A stretch of 40,549 nucleotides of DNA. It comes from an uncultured Bacilli bacterium. GTDB taxonomy: Bacteria > Bacillota_I > Bacilli_A > RF39 > UBA660. The notes under the pieces were generated by a model. It made no database searches and was not told the origin of the DNA. It saw only the letters and a program-made list of their open reading frames with translations. Within the stretch, counting starts at the first letter, position 1; each line of letters opens with the position of its first letter. This document shows positions 9,103-19,680 of this stretch, in pieces. The translations under genes were made by a program, and so were the position numbers. The stretch is taken from positions 1 through 40,549 of the forward strand of contig CANRDZ010000003.1 of the NCBI GenBank assembly GCA_947629465.1, in the 5' to 3' direction.

Positions 9103-9577
9103 TCACACCACCTTATCAAAAACAAAATATGTTTGTCCGACCTTGCTGCCTAATTAAAATTACTTTATCGCCTACCTTCAGTGCATTGTAAAAAGTAATT
9201 GTTTTTGTTCCCTTTACTTCGTGAGTATGAGTATTGTCAAAGCTTCCTATTTCTGATGTAGTTGTACGCTCTGATCCACCATTTATCGTTGTATCTAAAT
9301 AGTTTACTTCGTGTGTGTGTTGCGTATTCGTAGATGTAGCTTCAGTTGCTGTATCTATTTCTATATTCACTTCATAATCCGTTAAATGTTGTGGTACCCT
9401 TAAACATTCGCTTGGAAGTATTAATTTTTGGTCTATCTGAATGCTTAAAGGAGAAGTTGCAATAACTTCTCCTTGTACGATAGTTGTAGGTTTAGAGGCA
9501 ATCACAGCTTTAACAGCTATATCTTTCATCATAGTTAACCATTCTGCACCCGTATTCAATTTTTTACCTCCAATCAT
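9103..9577 (-). CDS. DUF2577-like tail/baseplate protein; requires +1 shift at CGG 9139-9137
   Basis: Zero frame ends IRQQGRTNIFCF*; +1 gives QG-[C]-GQTYFVFDKVV* ending 9103, 4 nt before the next ATG at 9098. Confidence 0.85.
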
Positions 9578-10542
9578 ATATTTAGTGTTAAGTCTATATT
9601 AAAAACATTGCCACCTTCAAAAGTAAGTTGTGCCTCATCTATTAAGAAATATTTCTTTATATTCTCATCATTTAAAATTATTCCTACACTTTGTCCAGCC
9701 CTAACAAATTCACCAGTTGCTTTAATTTTCAACGCTTCCGTTTTTTTACCTTTTAATGCTGCAATAGTATTTAATTTTTCTTTTATTTGTTCTTCATTTA
9801 ATCCTTCTTTTGCAACTTCAAAATATTGTAATATACCCCATTTAGAAATAAGCTCCGAATTTTCAGCTATATATACTTCTCTTCTACCAGTATCCTTATT
9901 ATCTTGAACAATTTTAAATCTCGAATAACTATTTTCAATATCTGTTGAATAGGTACCTCCAGTTATATGTGTATTTTCAGATAATACTAAATTTGTTACC
10001 AAACTATTTAATGATTTTAATTCTAATTTTCCAAAATTATCATAAAAGCAATATTGAATGCCAGTATTATCGCTTGTTATTCCTAGTGCTTCTACAATCA
10101 TGTCTAACAAGTTAACATCATCTTCAACTAATTTAGGTATTACAAAGCCAGTATCTTCTATTTCTCCTATTTCTAATTTATAATCATTTGCAATCTGCAT
10201 GATAATTTCATTTGCTTTTTTGTTTATGAATACATAAGAAGATTTATAAAGCAAATATTTAATTTGATCATATACTGTAATTGTTCTTCCTTTTGTTTTT
10301 AAATCTTTTTCATTCTTAAACACAACACCTTTAAAAATATTATTTGTATCAGTTTGAAATGTAATTATATCTCCATCTTCAATCTTAAATTCAGAATTTT
10401 GGTATGCATCTCCATTCTCAATATTAAGCTTTAACGATCCACAACTTCCAACTCTTTTAGTTTTTATGGTTGGCTTAGATACAATTTTATTAAGACACCA
10501 TTTATCTCCATTTTTCTTATATAAAATAATACTATGTTCCAT
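9574..10542 (-). CDS. XkdQ-like tail/hub protein
   Basis: Synteny after LysM protein; MEHSIILYKKNGDKWCLNKIVSKPTIKTKRVGSCGSLKLNIE. Confidence 0.8.
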   Translation of the reverse strand: MEHSIILYKKNGDKWCLNKIVSKPTIKTKRVGSCGSLKLNIENGDAYQNSEFKIEDGDIITFQTDTNNIFKGVVFKNEKDLKTKGRTITVYDQIKYLLYKSSYVFINKKANEIIMQIANDYKLEIGEIEDTGFVIPKLVEDDVNLLDMIVEALGITSDNTGIQYCFYDNFGKLELKSLNSLVTNLVLSENTHITGGTYSTDIENSYSRFKIVQDNKDTGRREVYIAENSELISKWGILQYFEVAKEGLNEEQIKEKLNTIAALKGKKTEALKIKATGEFVRAGQSVGIILNDENIKKYFLIDEAQLTFEGGNVFNIDLTLNI

Positions 10543-11218
10543 TTAGTACACCTTTAGTACCTTTCCGGACTCTTAAACCATTATTGAGCATTTCATCCGT
10601 TAGTCCATTCAATCTTTTTAAATTCCAATATCCATCATCATTTCCATATAATTGCCTTGATATTTTAGATAATGTGTCACCTTCTTTTACAACATATGTT
10701 TGAGGTACTTCTCTAGTATTCTCTCTCTTTTTTATAACTGTTGCTTCAATTTGTTCTTCATTCGCATTATTCTGCTGTGAATCTATGTATATTTTTTCTG
10801 CGCCATAAAATTTATATTCTTTCAAAGAAAGTTCATAATGCCATGTTCCAACATCTCCACCTTCTTCATCATAATCAAATGACTCTATTGAAACAGGGCT
10901 GTTAAGTTCAACCGTTCCTCCTGTAATTACTAACCTAATCGGTCTCAATTTTAAAAACCAATTCTCTATAGTTTTTATATAATATGATGGATTATATAAA
11001 ACATCAGAAGTTATTGCAGGATACCATGATGATGGAAACTCTGATTTAATCTTTAATGTAAAACCTTTTGGCAATCTCTGTTGAGTAATTTCACCTAATG
11101 TTAAAACTTCATTCGATTTATTATTTCCTTTATGTTGTATTTCAATCGTTTCTGGTAAAACAGGGATTTCAAAACCTTCAGCATTATTATTAAAGCTTAA
11201 AAATATGTGATAACTCAT
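10543..11218 (-). CDS. LysM tail protein XkdP-like; requires +1 shift at CGG 10567-10565
   Basis: LysM TYVVKEGDTLSKISRQLYGNDDGYWNLKRLNG; +1 gives NNGLRV-[C]-GKVLKVY-TAA directly abutting the next ATG (10542). Confidence 0.85.
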
Positions 11219-13116
11219 CCTACAGGCACCCCTTCCATACTTTCTTTAGTAGCCTCATATACAGTAGTACGCATTTTATCAAGAATAAAATCTGCATCTG
11301 CATTCTCATTAACATTATCAACATGAAAATTAATGATAGGCTGATTACTTATATTGTTTTGTATAAACTTCTTTTCTGCTAGTTCTCTCATAAGTTTTAA
11401 ATCTTCTGATGATATGTCTACTGTATCCTTTATACTATTAACTGTATCTACAGTTCCAATATTTCCTATCGTTTCATTTCCATTAAATGCATTATCTATA
11501 CCACTTTTTAAATCATCAATCCAATTGTTTCTATTTGCCACTCTTTCATCTCTTGTTGCTTCTAGTTCTTTTTGTTTATTTATTACATCTAATGCTGCCG
11601 ATTGCAAATCAGCATCTCTTTCCGCTTTTTCTTTTGCAAATTCCATTGCAGCATCCATTCCCATTGTCGAACGATTTGTAATCAAGTCTATTGATACTCC
11701 TGGTATCTTATTTAACATTGATAGAAAGCTATTAATTTTATCAATTGCTCCATTAATAAATCCATCAATTATTGTTAGTGCTCCAACTTTAAAATATCCA
11801 ATAAAATCTAATAAGCCATACCATATTGTTTTAAAACCTAATGCAAACATCATAATTCCTATTTGAACGTTATCCCATGCTGTTATAAATGCTTTTGCAA
11901 CATTATCATTTGTTACCCATAAATATCCTAAAATTGCAATAAGTGCAACAATTAATGCGACTATCCTTACTACTGGGCAAGCCCAAAATGCACTGTTTAA
12001 CATATTTTGTGCAACTGTAGCAATTCCTGTTGCTATACTGTATGCACCCCACATAGCTACAATGGCTAAAAGCCCAATTCCAATACCAAATAAAATAGGT
12101 TCAAATGGTTCTAATACATTTGCTAGCCATATACATCCATCAACAATAAACATTATTGTATCGCCAAATATGTACATTGCATTAGTAACACCTTCAACAA
12201 AAGATGAAAAACTTTCTGTATTTATTAAATCATTAATTTTCTTAGTAACAGGTTCAAAAGCTTTTATGACATCATTTTTAAATTGTGTCCATATAGAACC
12301 AAATGTTTTAGGCATTTCTTCAAACTTTAAATTTATATCATCTGTTGCTTTGAAAATAGCATTTTTTAATCCTTGTGCTGTTACTTGTCCTTTACTTACC
12401 ATGTCATCAAGTTCTTTTCTAGTTACTCCATAATAATCTTGAATATATTGAATCATTTGAGGTGCATTTTGCTTTAATATACGATAATCGTTACCTAATA
12501 AAGATCCGCTAGATAATGACTGTGTTAAGTTGTACATTGTTGAAGAAATTGCATTTGAATCAAGTCCAGATGTAGTAAATAACTTACTTAGATTTTCAGA
12601 AAAAGCAATTATTTGATTATTATCATTATTAAATGCTGTCCCTGCTTGCATTCCCAACGAGGCTATTATAGATGATTGGTTCATATAATCTACTCTTGCT
12701 CTCTGTGCAGATGCAAAAATTTTATTTTTCAAATCTCCAATATCATCTTGGCCATTATTCATAAGTTTTAACCTTGCATCAGTTTGAGTGCTAACATCTG
12801 AAAAATCAATTATTTTTTTTACGCTTAATACACCTAATGCTGTTCTTATGATATTTCCCAAGCCTTGAAAATTTGAACCAGTTTCTTTTACCTTTCTATT
12901 AAATCTATCTTGTTCTTCTTCAGCTTTCTTTATATAAGAACCAACGTCTTGAATCTTACTTCTTGCTAATTCTAGGTTACTTGTTACTATTGGATCTTTA
13001 GTTTTTCTGTTCATTCTCTCAAAAGCATTAATTGTTAAATTCATAGATTGCTGAATAGATTTTAAAACCGGTGTAAAACCATCATGTAATCTAAGTGCTT
13101 GTGTTACTGTTGACAT
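11215..13116 (-). CDS. Tail tape measure protein
   Basis: 633 aa, tape-measure N-terminal region and long hydrophobic segment. Confidence 0.88.
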   Translation of the reverse strand: MSTVTQALRLHDGFTPVLKSIQQSMNLTINAFERMNRKTKDPIVTSNLELARSKIQDVGSYIKKAEEEQDRFNRKVKETGSNFQGLGNIIRTALGVLSVKKIIDFSDVSTQTDARLKLMNNGQDDIGDLKNKIFASAQRARVDYMNQSSIIASLGMQAGTAFNNDNNQIIAFSENLSKLFTTSGLDSNAISSTMYNLTQSLSSGSLLGNDYRILKQNAPQMIQYIQDYYGVTRKELDDMVSKGQVTAQGLKNAIFKATDDINLKFEEMPKTFGSIWTQFKNDVIKAFEPVTKKINDLINTESFSSFVEGVTNAMYIFGDTIMFIVDGCIWLANVLEPFEPILFGIGIGLLAIVAMWGAYSIATGIATVAQNMLNSAFWACPVVRIVALIVALIAILGYLWVTNDNVAKAFITAWDNVQIGIMMFALGFKTIWYGLLDFIGYFKVGALTIIDGFINGAIDKINSFLSMLNKIPGVSIDLITNRSTMGMDAAMEFAKEKAERDADLQSAALDVINKQKELEATRDERVANRNNWIDDLKSGIDNAFNGNETIGNIGTVDTVNSIKDTVDISSEDLKLMRELAEKKFIQNNISNQPIINFHVDNVNENADADFILDKMRTTVYEATKESMEGVPVG

Positions 13117-13133
13117 TTATGAAACCTCCTTTC

Positions 13134-13707
13134 TATTTTTTTAGTTTGTCTCGCTCCCTTTTTTCATCTTCTATCATTATATCTATTGAAGCACATACAA
13201 AAAGTTTTTCTCTGCGAGGCAAATTTAAAAATTCATGAGGAAACTTATTAAAACGATGAAGGCAATAATGAGCATACATTGCATCACTATCGCCTTCTCT
13301 TATTAGTTTTTTGCTGCTTCTACTAATTCATTTGGATCTTGATCATATCCATTTACTTCTCTTACCTTGTAAAGTAAATCACTTAATTCTCCTGGATTGA
13401 ACATTTTATCTAGTAATGCCTCTGCACCTAATACTCCCCATTTTGCTTGTAATTCTGAATTTTTAAAATCAGGAACAATAACAGTTTCAATTACTAGTTT
13501 TTTCATGTATAAATCTGTATCAAGTTCAGAAGTATATGTATTTCCTTTTTGTTTCACTCTCTTTTGACTTTGGCTTCTAATTACTTTATCTTTTTCTTCA
13601 GTAATTGCTTTTAAAACAAATTCTCTTGGAAATCTCTTTGACACTTTATAAGACACCTCTTCAACAGGTGCAATATCTTCCATTAAAAAACCTTTTAAAT
13701 CATCCAT
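13134..13707 (-). CDS. Tail assembly chaperone (XkdN-like) with -1 frameshift extension
   Basis: ORF 13303-13707 ends GCA AAA AAC TAA; A AAA AAC slippery heptamer (13312-13306); -1 frame reads KKLIREGDSDAMYAHYCLHRFNKFPHEFLNLPRREKLFVCASIDIMIEDEKRERDKLKK*. Confidence 0.88.
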
Positions 13708-13721
13708 ACTTTAATTCTCCT

Positions 13722-14195
13722 TTACGCTAAATTAGATGGTAATGAAAATTCATCCAAATATTTAATATCTCCATAACTAAATGGTACTTCATAGTCTAAT
13801 GCATCAGAATCAACATCCCATTGTGCCATTACAGCTTTTGAAATATTTACATCATACAATACTGCTGTTTGCTTTCCAATTCCTGATGTTGGATCATCAT
13901 TTATAATTGTCATATCAAAATAAGTATCTATACCATTATGAATATAGTCTGACATTACTCTTCTAAATTCTGGTGTAACATCATAAATTGTCATTGTGCC
14001 AGTTAATTTAACACCTGTTGCTTTTTGTTGTACTATTCGCCTACCGACAGTTTTGACATCTGTTGTGGTTTTTTCTGCTTCTGCAGTTACTTTTTTGGCA
14101 AAAAACATTAATATATTTCTTCCGTTTATTGTCATATATCCATGCGCTTCTTGACCACTAATAATATCTTTTGCTAACAAATATTTATTATCCAT
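13722..14195 (-). CDS. Phage tail tube protein (XkdM-like)
   Basis: DIISGQEAHGYMTINGRNILMFFAKKVTAEAEKTTTDVKTVGRR; follows sheath. Confidence 0.88.
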   Translation of the reverse strand: MDNKYLLAKDIISGQEAHGYMTINGRNILMFFAKKVTAEAEKTTTDVKTVGRRIVQQKATGVKLTGTMTIYDVTPEFRRVMSDYIHNGIDTYFDMTIINDDPTSGIGKQTAVLYDVNISKAVMAQWDVDSDALDYEVPFSYGDIKYLDEFSLPSNLA

Positions 14196-15538
14196 TACGA
14201 ATTACCTCCTCCAACATAGATATCCATATACAATTTTTCCATAGCATCCACAGGTTGAACATATAAAATAACTCTTATACTTTCTATTCCTTCTCCTGCT
14301 TTTACTTCTAAATCTTTACTTGCATCAAAATTTTGTATAGCTTCGAGTTGCTCCAAATTAGATAAATATTTTATAAGTTGAGCTTTGAAAAGATTTCGAC
14401 CATCTTCGTTATTGCTTAACTTACCAATAAAGTAATCTTCAAATATTCTTTTCACATCTGTTCCAATTGCATCTAAACAACGAATAACTCTGTTTTTAGA
14501 AAACTCTTTTGCTTTATCCATTGTGAAAGTATGTAAAGTATTAACATCTTGTTCTATTACAACTTTTTCTTTCTTTTCAACAAATACTATATGTCCTGCT
14601 TGTAAATATTCTTCTATTTGAGAATTAGTATATTTGTCAGATGCTGGAACTGATATTGCTTCATCATATACCTCATAAGTATTTGATTTATTTACTTCAG
14701 ATCCTGCAGTTAATCCTGCAATATATACCGTAGCTTGTATATTGGTTAGTGTTGTACCATCTTCTAAAATCACTCCATTTTTAACAGATATTATTCCTTC
14801 ATGGTCTGGTACATTATAGTCTGCAACAACAACTTGAATTTTCTTGCCCTCATCATCCCTTTGACGTTTTACATAGTTACAAACAGCTTGTTTTATTGTT
14901 AATGTATCTACTGGAAGTGCAATCGTATTAAAATCAAATGGTGTAATTGCATTCAAGAAATTTTCAGTATAATCTGTATTAGTTATTTCTCCATTTGTTC
15001 CACCAGATAATTTTATTCCACTTTCATTAGCTACTAATGTATCTTCACTCACTGCTTCAAATTCAACATATTTATTAGATTTCAAACTACTAATACTATT
15101 TACATACTGTGTATCAACATTAATTCCATCTAATACTGTATTCACATAAAAATATCCTTCATTATCTGAATCTTCAATAATGGTTGTCACAATATCATTT
15201 CCACGAACACCAGAATATTTTGCTTTTACAGTTAAATTTTCATCTGTTCCCTCTGCTTTTGTGCCAGTATTAACTCTATATATTAATGTCTTAATAGCTC
15301 TTTTCATTGCTTCTTTAATTAAAAGCATTTCTGGATCACTTATATAATGACCAAAAATATCATAAATGTTTGTATCTCTATTTACTTCAACCACTTGTTT
15401 TTCAGGTCCCCATGGCAATTCAACTGGAACAACAACAGTTCCTCTACTAGACATTAAATCAAGAGATCCATTTTTTGATTTAAAATTCATATATACGCCT
15501 GGTCTTTTTTTATTTTCAATCGTAAAGTTTCCTCCCAT
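14195..15538 (-). CDS. Phage tail sheath protein (XkdK-like)
   Basis: RPGVYMNFKS...GTVVVPVELPWGP typical of sheath. Confidence 0.93.
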   Translation of the reverse strand: MGGNFTIENKKRPGVYMNFKSKNGSLDLMSSRGTVVVPVELPWGPEKQVVEVNRDTNIYDIFGHYISDPEMLLIKEAMKRAIKTLIYRVNTGTKAEGTDENLTVKAKYSGVRGNDIVTTIIEDSDNEGYFYVNTVLDGINVDTQYVNSISSLKSNKYVEFEAVSEDTLVANESGIKLSGGTNGEITNTDYTENFLNAITPFDFNTIALPVDTLTIKQAVCNYVKRQRDDEGKKIQVVVADYNVPDHEGIISVKNGVILEDGTTLTNIQATVYIAGLTAGSEVNKSNTYEVYDEAISVPASDKYTNSQIEEYLQAGHIVFVEKKEKVVIEQDVNTLHTFTMDKAKEFSKNRVIRCLDAIGTDVKRIFEDYFIGKLSNNEDGRNLFKAQLIKYLSNLEQLEAIQNFDASKDLEVKAGEGIESIRVILYVQPVDAMEKLYMDIYVGGGNS

Positions 15539-15781
15539 TTAAACCATCCTTTCATAAAAATTATTTAACAAAGTTCTCACTTCTTGATGAGAATATTTTT
15601 CATTTTTACTCAATATTGCCTTTAAAATATCTTTTTCAATATTGGTATATTTTTTACTCAATAAAATAGAGGTAACAGAATATTTTTTATCTGTTACCTC
15701 TTCATTATTTTTTGTTATTTTATTTGATTTTTTTGTTATATTTTTTGTGTTTTTTGTTACTTTTTCAGCTTTTTTGTTCAC
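15539..15781 (-). CDS. Hypothetical protein
   Basis: Open frame in tail operon. Confidence 0.55.
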   Translation of the reverse strand: MNKKAEKVTKNTKNITKKSNKITKNNEEVTDKKYSVTSILLSKKYTNIEKDILKAILSKNEKYSHQEVRTLLNNFYERMV

Positions 15782-16205
15782 TTTTTATCCTCTCCTCCAA
15801 ATCCATATTTTCAATTAATGGAACATTTTCCTTTTGTTTTAATATATGAACTTTATATGTAATAAATAAATGTAAAGTTTCATCATCCTCTATCTTATAT
15901 GATAGTTTAGATGCTCTTATTTTTGATTTATCCTCTAAATTTATATATTCAAGTAAGAACATTAAATTATCTGCCATTTTTATTCTATCTTCATTTGTAT
16001 TACTAAAATATCTTAAATCGTAATCATATTCTCTACGATATCTATTATCCAACAATTTTTGTTGAGAGGGTTCTATAGATTTAATAAAAAAACAAGGTTC
16101 TCTAAATCCTTGTTCTATTTTTTCATCATATCTTGGAATATTATTGTAATTATCCTTTAATATCGTTAAAATTCCATTTTTTATTTGCTCATCCACATTT
16201 ACCAC
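15765..16205 (-). CDS. Phage tail terminator-like protein (DUF6838-like)
   Basis: Length, position between HK97 gp10-like and sheath genes. Confidence 0.65.
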   Translation of the reverse strand: MVNVDEQIKNGILTILKDNYNNIPRYDEKIEQGFREPCFFIKSIEPSQQKLLDNRYRREYDYDLRYFSNTNEDRIKMADNLMFLLEYINLEDKSKIRASKLSYKIEDDETLHLFITYKVHILKQKENVPLIENMDLEERIKSEQKS

Positions 16206-16206
16206 C

Positions 16207-16695
16207 TCAATTAAATATTTTTTTCAATAATTCAAATGACTCTTTATCTATGATATTTGGCATTTGCGCCTCTACTTCATTTACAGAAATACGAAGCATA
16301 AATTTTCCTTCAACCCATCCGCTTTTTTTGTCTCCAACAAACATCCCTTCTTTAGCATCATGGTCATATAAAAAAACATTACCACTCCATGTTCCAGGTA
16401 CGAAATGAGCTCTAAATCCATTTTCTACAAAACTTGAATATTCTTTAGTATTATATATTTCAACATATAAATAGTTTCCTCTACGAGTTACTTTTGAAAC
16501 ATACCAATTACGTCTCATTTCTCCACTACTTCTATCATTTGGTGTTCTTTTTTTTACTTTACTTAATACTAAATTTGCTATATCAGATAATAATTGCATA
16601 AAAAAATTATCTACAACTCTATTTTTTATAGCATTATTTATATTATTACTAAGCTTCCTAAATTCGCTAAAATCAAAACTTCCCCAATTTGCCAT
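16207..16695 (-). CDS. HK97 gp10-like head-tail protein
   Basis: KKRTPNDRSSGEMRRNWYVSKVTRRGNYLYVEIYNTKEYSSFVENGFRAH. Confidence 0.8.
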   Translation of the reverse strand: MANWGSFDFSEFRKLSNNINNAIKNRVVDNFFMQLLSDIANLVLSKVKKRTPNDRSSGEMRRNWYVSKVTRRGNYLYVEIYNTKEYSSFVENGFRAHFVPGTWSGNVFLYDHDAKEGMFVGDKKSGWVEGKFMLRISVNEVEAQMPNIIDKESFELLKKIFN

Positions 16696-17072
16696 TATGC
16701 TTTCTCATCCCTCTCAACAATAATTTCTTGATGCGTAGGATATTTAAATGGCTCTCCAGTATGTTTCAAGTGATAATTCATTCCATCTTGTTCCACATTT
16801 ATTCTATCTCCTGCTTTAATTTCTATTTCTGGAGCACAAAAAAGCTTTATTGTATAATTTACATCAGCAACATCAACTTTTTGATTTGCATTATTCAATT
16901 TATCTTTTGAAAGAGCGCAAGGTATATTGACATATACTTCTTTTTCTATTTGTTTAGTTGCAGGACTTAAAGGATCATCCAATTCTTCTTTACGAACAAT
17001 TTTCATTTTTCCACTATAGGTTGCTTCAATAGCTTTTCTTTCTTGCTCAAGCATATCATTCATAAGAATCAC
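16695..17072 (-). CDS. Head-tail connector/minor capsid protein
   Basis: Synteny in head-tail joining cluster. Confidence 0.6.
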   Translation of the reverse strand: MILMNDMLEQERKAIEATYSGKMKIVRKEELDDPLSPATKQIEKEVYVNIPCALSKDKLNNANQKVDVADVNYTIKLFCAPEIEIKAGDRINVEQDGMNYHLKHTGEPFKYPTHQEIIVERDEKA

Positions 17073-17455
17073 CTCGAAAGTTTTCTAACACTATTCAAAA
17101 TAATAGCATAATCATTCCATAATGTACTTCGTATAGACTTATTCAACTTATTAGCACTAACATCCTGAAACTCTGTTCTTACATCACCACGTTGTACACT
17201 TTTTATTCCTGGTGTAAATCTCGCACTAGCTGAAGATTTGCTACTTAAATCTTGATAATCTATAGCCATATCATACAAAGTCATTTCAAGACTTTCTGGA
17301 ACCTTGTCCCAATGAATATATAATAAAATAATATTAATTGTTTCGTATAATATTTCTTCTATTAAGTCCATATCTTCAGTTTCTAGTTTTTTCTTCAATC
17401 TTGATATAACATAATCTGGAGAAAACGATAGTAATTTCTTTATTTTTTCTAGCAT
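17069..17455 (-). CDS. Head-tail connector gp6/YqbG-like
   Basis: Synteny and length downstream of capsid gene. Confidence 0.65.
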   Translation of the reverse strand: MLEKIKKLLSFSPDYVISRLKKKLETEDMDLIEEILYETINIILLYIHWDKVPESLEMTLYDMAIDYQDLSSKSSASARFTPGIKSVQRGDVRTEFQDVSANKLNKSIRSTLWNDYAIILNSVRKLSR

Positions 17456-17466
17456 TATCGTACCTC

Positions 17467-17778
17467 CTATTCGTTATTATTATCTCCTTCAAATGTTTCT
17501 AATTTTTCTTTTAAAATAGCAACTGTGTCTTTTTCTCCTACAGGAATACCTTTTTCTTTGCACAAATTAATCAAATCTTGTTTGCTAAGGTTTTTATTTC
17601 CCTTACTTGTATTATTATCATCATTTTTTGTACTATTAGCAATATTTTCTACCTTTTTAGTTTCATAAGGAACATATCCTTGTTTTCTATATATAACATT
17701 GTATGCTTTATCAGTTGCAGTAATAATATGTCCATTTTTAATATATTCTTTTAATTTCATATCTAATTCTCCTTTCAT
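17467..17778 (-). CDS. Small protein with HeH/SAP-like C-terminal motif
   Basis: LSKQDLINLCKEKGIPVGEKDTVAILKEKLE. Confidence 0.6.
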   Translation of the reverse strand: MKGELDMKLKEYIKNGHIITATDKAYNVIYRKQGYVPYETKKVENIANSTKNDDNNTSKGNKNLSKQDLINLCKEKGIPVGEKDTVAILKEKLETFEGDNNNE

Positions 17779-17786
17779 TTATAAAT

Positions 17787-17810
17787 AGAAGCGGAATTTT
17801 AACCGCTTCT
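17787..17810 (-). terminator. Hairpin after the major capsid gene
   Basis: AGAAGCGG-aattttaa-CCGCTTCT perfect 8-bp stem. Confidence 0.6.
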
Positions 17811-17811
17811 A

Positions 17812-18975
17812 TTAGGAACCAACTTCTACAGATGTAACACTAGATTTAGCAACAATTTTATTACTTGTAGATGATTCTACAACAATTATTTTATCACTAC
17901 TAGAACATTCAATATCTTCGTTAACTTTTAAATCAGAATATTCTGTTGCTTCATCTCCATAAGATGGCTCAGTAATGTTTGCTGAGACTTTATATTTTAA
18001 TTTTCCGCTACCTGTATTTCCATTAACTTCTGTTACTTTTGTATGTGTAGCATCAGATCCAGCACCTACTGTAATTGATAATGTTCCCATTAAATTGCTT
18101 TTTTCTGGTACTAATAAAGCAAAAGCTTCATCTTTAATTGGTAAATGTCCTAATCTCATAGTAGCTTTAATAGCAATTAAATCTTGCTCAGCTAATGAAA
18201 TTGGTTTACCATCTGAATCAATTGTTCCTTGTAATGTTGCTTCTTTTAAAATTTCATATTCTATACCTTCTCTAATACCAACAATTGATTTATTCCAATC
18301 AGCTGCAATTAATTCTCCTTTTGTCTTGTCCCAAGAACCATTTCTTGAAAACTCAATAGGATTTGAATATAGTTCTTTTTGATTAACTCCATCAACAAAT
18401 AGTTGATTTCCATTATTATCTCTTAATTTTCTTAAAGAATTTTTTAATCCGTAATGTGCTGTAAAACCATTTACATCTAATCCTGAATCTTCAATTAAAG
18501 CCATAACATCAGAAATATCTAAATCAAGTGCTACTGCGTTATCTCTAACAATGATATTTCCAGCATTAACTGCAGAACTATAAATATTCTTTTTAAATGG
18601 AGAATTAATTCCAAAGAATCCAGCAGCATCAATAGCAGTATAAAAAGCTTCTGCAATTGCTCCTTTCAATTCTTCAAATACTGCTATTGTAGTATCGTTT
18701 AGCTTTTCTTTTGTGACTGGAATTATAACAGCTAATTTTTTAGCTTCAATTTCAGGAAAAATCCATCCAGCTTTAGATGTTTTTATTCTTTCACCCTCAC
18801 TAACCCAATATGCTCCTGGTCCTTCCGTCATAACTGGAAATTTCTTTTTATCACTTTCCATTTTTTCTACTTTTGATAATCTTAATAAACTTGAACCTCT
18901 AGCAACATCTTTCATAATTTCTTTTGCTTGTTCAGTTGGTACGAAACCTCTTAACTCATCTTTTAAATAACCCAT
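17812..18975 (-). CDS. Major capsid protein (HK97 fold)
   Basis: MGYLKDELRGFVPTEQAKEIMKDVARGSSLLRLSKVEKM...PVMTEGPGAYWVSEGERIKTSKAGW; start set at RBS-preceded ATG 18975. Confidence 0.92.
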   Translation of the reverse strand: MGYLKDELRGFVPTEQAKEIMKDVARGSSLLRLSKVEKMESDKKKFPVMTEGPGAYWVSEGERIKTSKAGWIFPEIEAKKLAVIIPVTKEKLNDTTIAVFEELKGAIAEAFYTAIDAAGFFGINSPFKKNIYSSAVNAGNIIVRDNAVALDLDISDVMALIEDSGLDVNGFTAHYGLKNSLRKLRDNNGNQLFVDGVNQKELYSNPIEFSRNGSWDKTKGELIAADWNKSIVGIREGIEYEILKEATLQGTIDSDGKPISLAEQDLIAIKATMRLGHLPIKDEAFALLVPEKSNLMGTLSITVGAGSDATHTKVTEVNGNTGSGKLKYKVSANITEPSYGDEATEYSDLKVNEDIECSSSDKIIVVESSTSNKIVAKSSVTSVEVGS

Positions 18976-19031
18976 TCTATTTTCCTCCTTATAATTAAAT
19001 AAAAAAGACTGCATTTTATACAGTCCAAAAA

Positions 19032-19658
19032 TTATCTTTTTGCTTGATTTTCTTTAATGATGCTAACAAAATCGGCACTACTATCTGCACCAGGATTACC
19101 TGGATTTCTAGGAACATAATTATATGGAGATGATGTATTATTAGCATTATCATCGCCTAATAAATCTTTGTATGTATCCTTTATTACTTGCATTTGTTCA
19201 GAAATACCAGCAACAACTTTTTCTCCATTTTCATCCAATGTGAGTTTAGATAAATCAAATTTATCAGCAAGTAAATCAGGATATTTAGCCTTTTCTTTAT
19301 ATAGTTCTTCTTTAATTGCTGCTGTCTTAATTAATTTTTCAATTTTTTCTTTATGCTGTGTTTCTAAAGCTTTCTTTTCTGTTTCATATTGTTGTATTTT
19401 ACTTTGTAAATCTGCATTATCCTTATTATTCTTCTTCAAATCATTTATTGTTGTTGTTGCCGTTTGTAATGATGTTTTTGTATTATTTAAATCCGTTTCT
19501 AAAGTAAGATACTTCGTTTTTGAAACATATTCTCCATCATTAACATTAACAATTTTTACTTGTTTGTCCTTATTTGCATCATTTGAATTGTACTCATTAA
19601 TTTTTACTTCCACTTGTTTGAATAATTCATCACCTAAAATGCTTTTTAACCATTCCAT
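19032..19658 (-). CDS. Capsid scaffold protein
   Basis: Coiled-coil, upstream of the capsid gene. Confidence 0.8.
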   Translation of the reverse strand: MEWLKSILGDELFKQVEVKINEYNSNDANKDKQVKIVNVNDGEYVSKTKYLTLETDLNNTKTSLQTATTTINDLKKNNKDNADLQSKIQQYETEKKALETQHKEKIEKLIKTAAIKEELYKEKAKYPDLLADKFDLSKLTLDENGEKVVAGISEQMQVIKDTYKDLLGDDNANNTSSPYNYVPRNPGNPGADSSADFVSIIKENQAKR

Positions 19659-19680
19659 ATTTTATCCTCCTTATTTTTAG

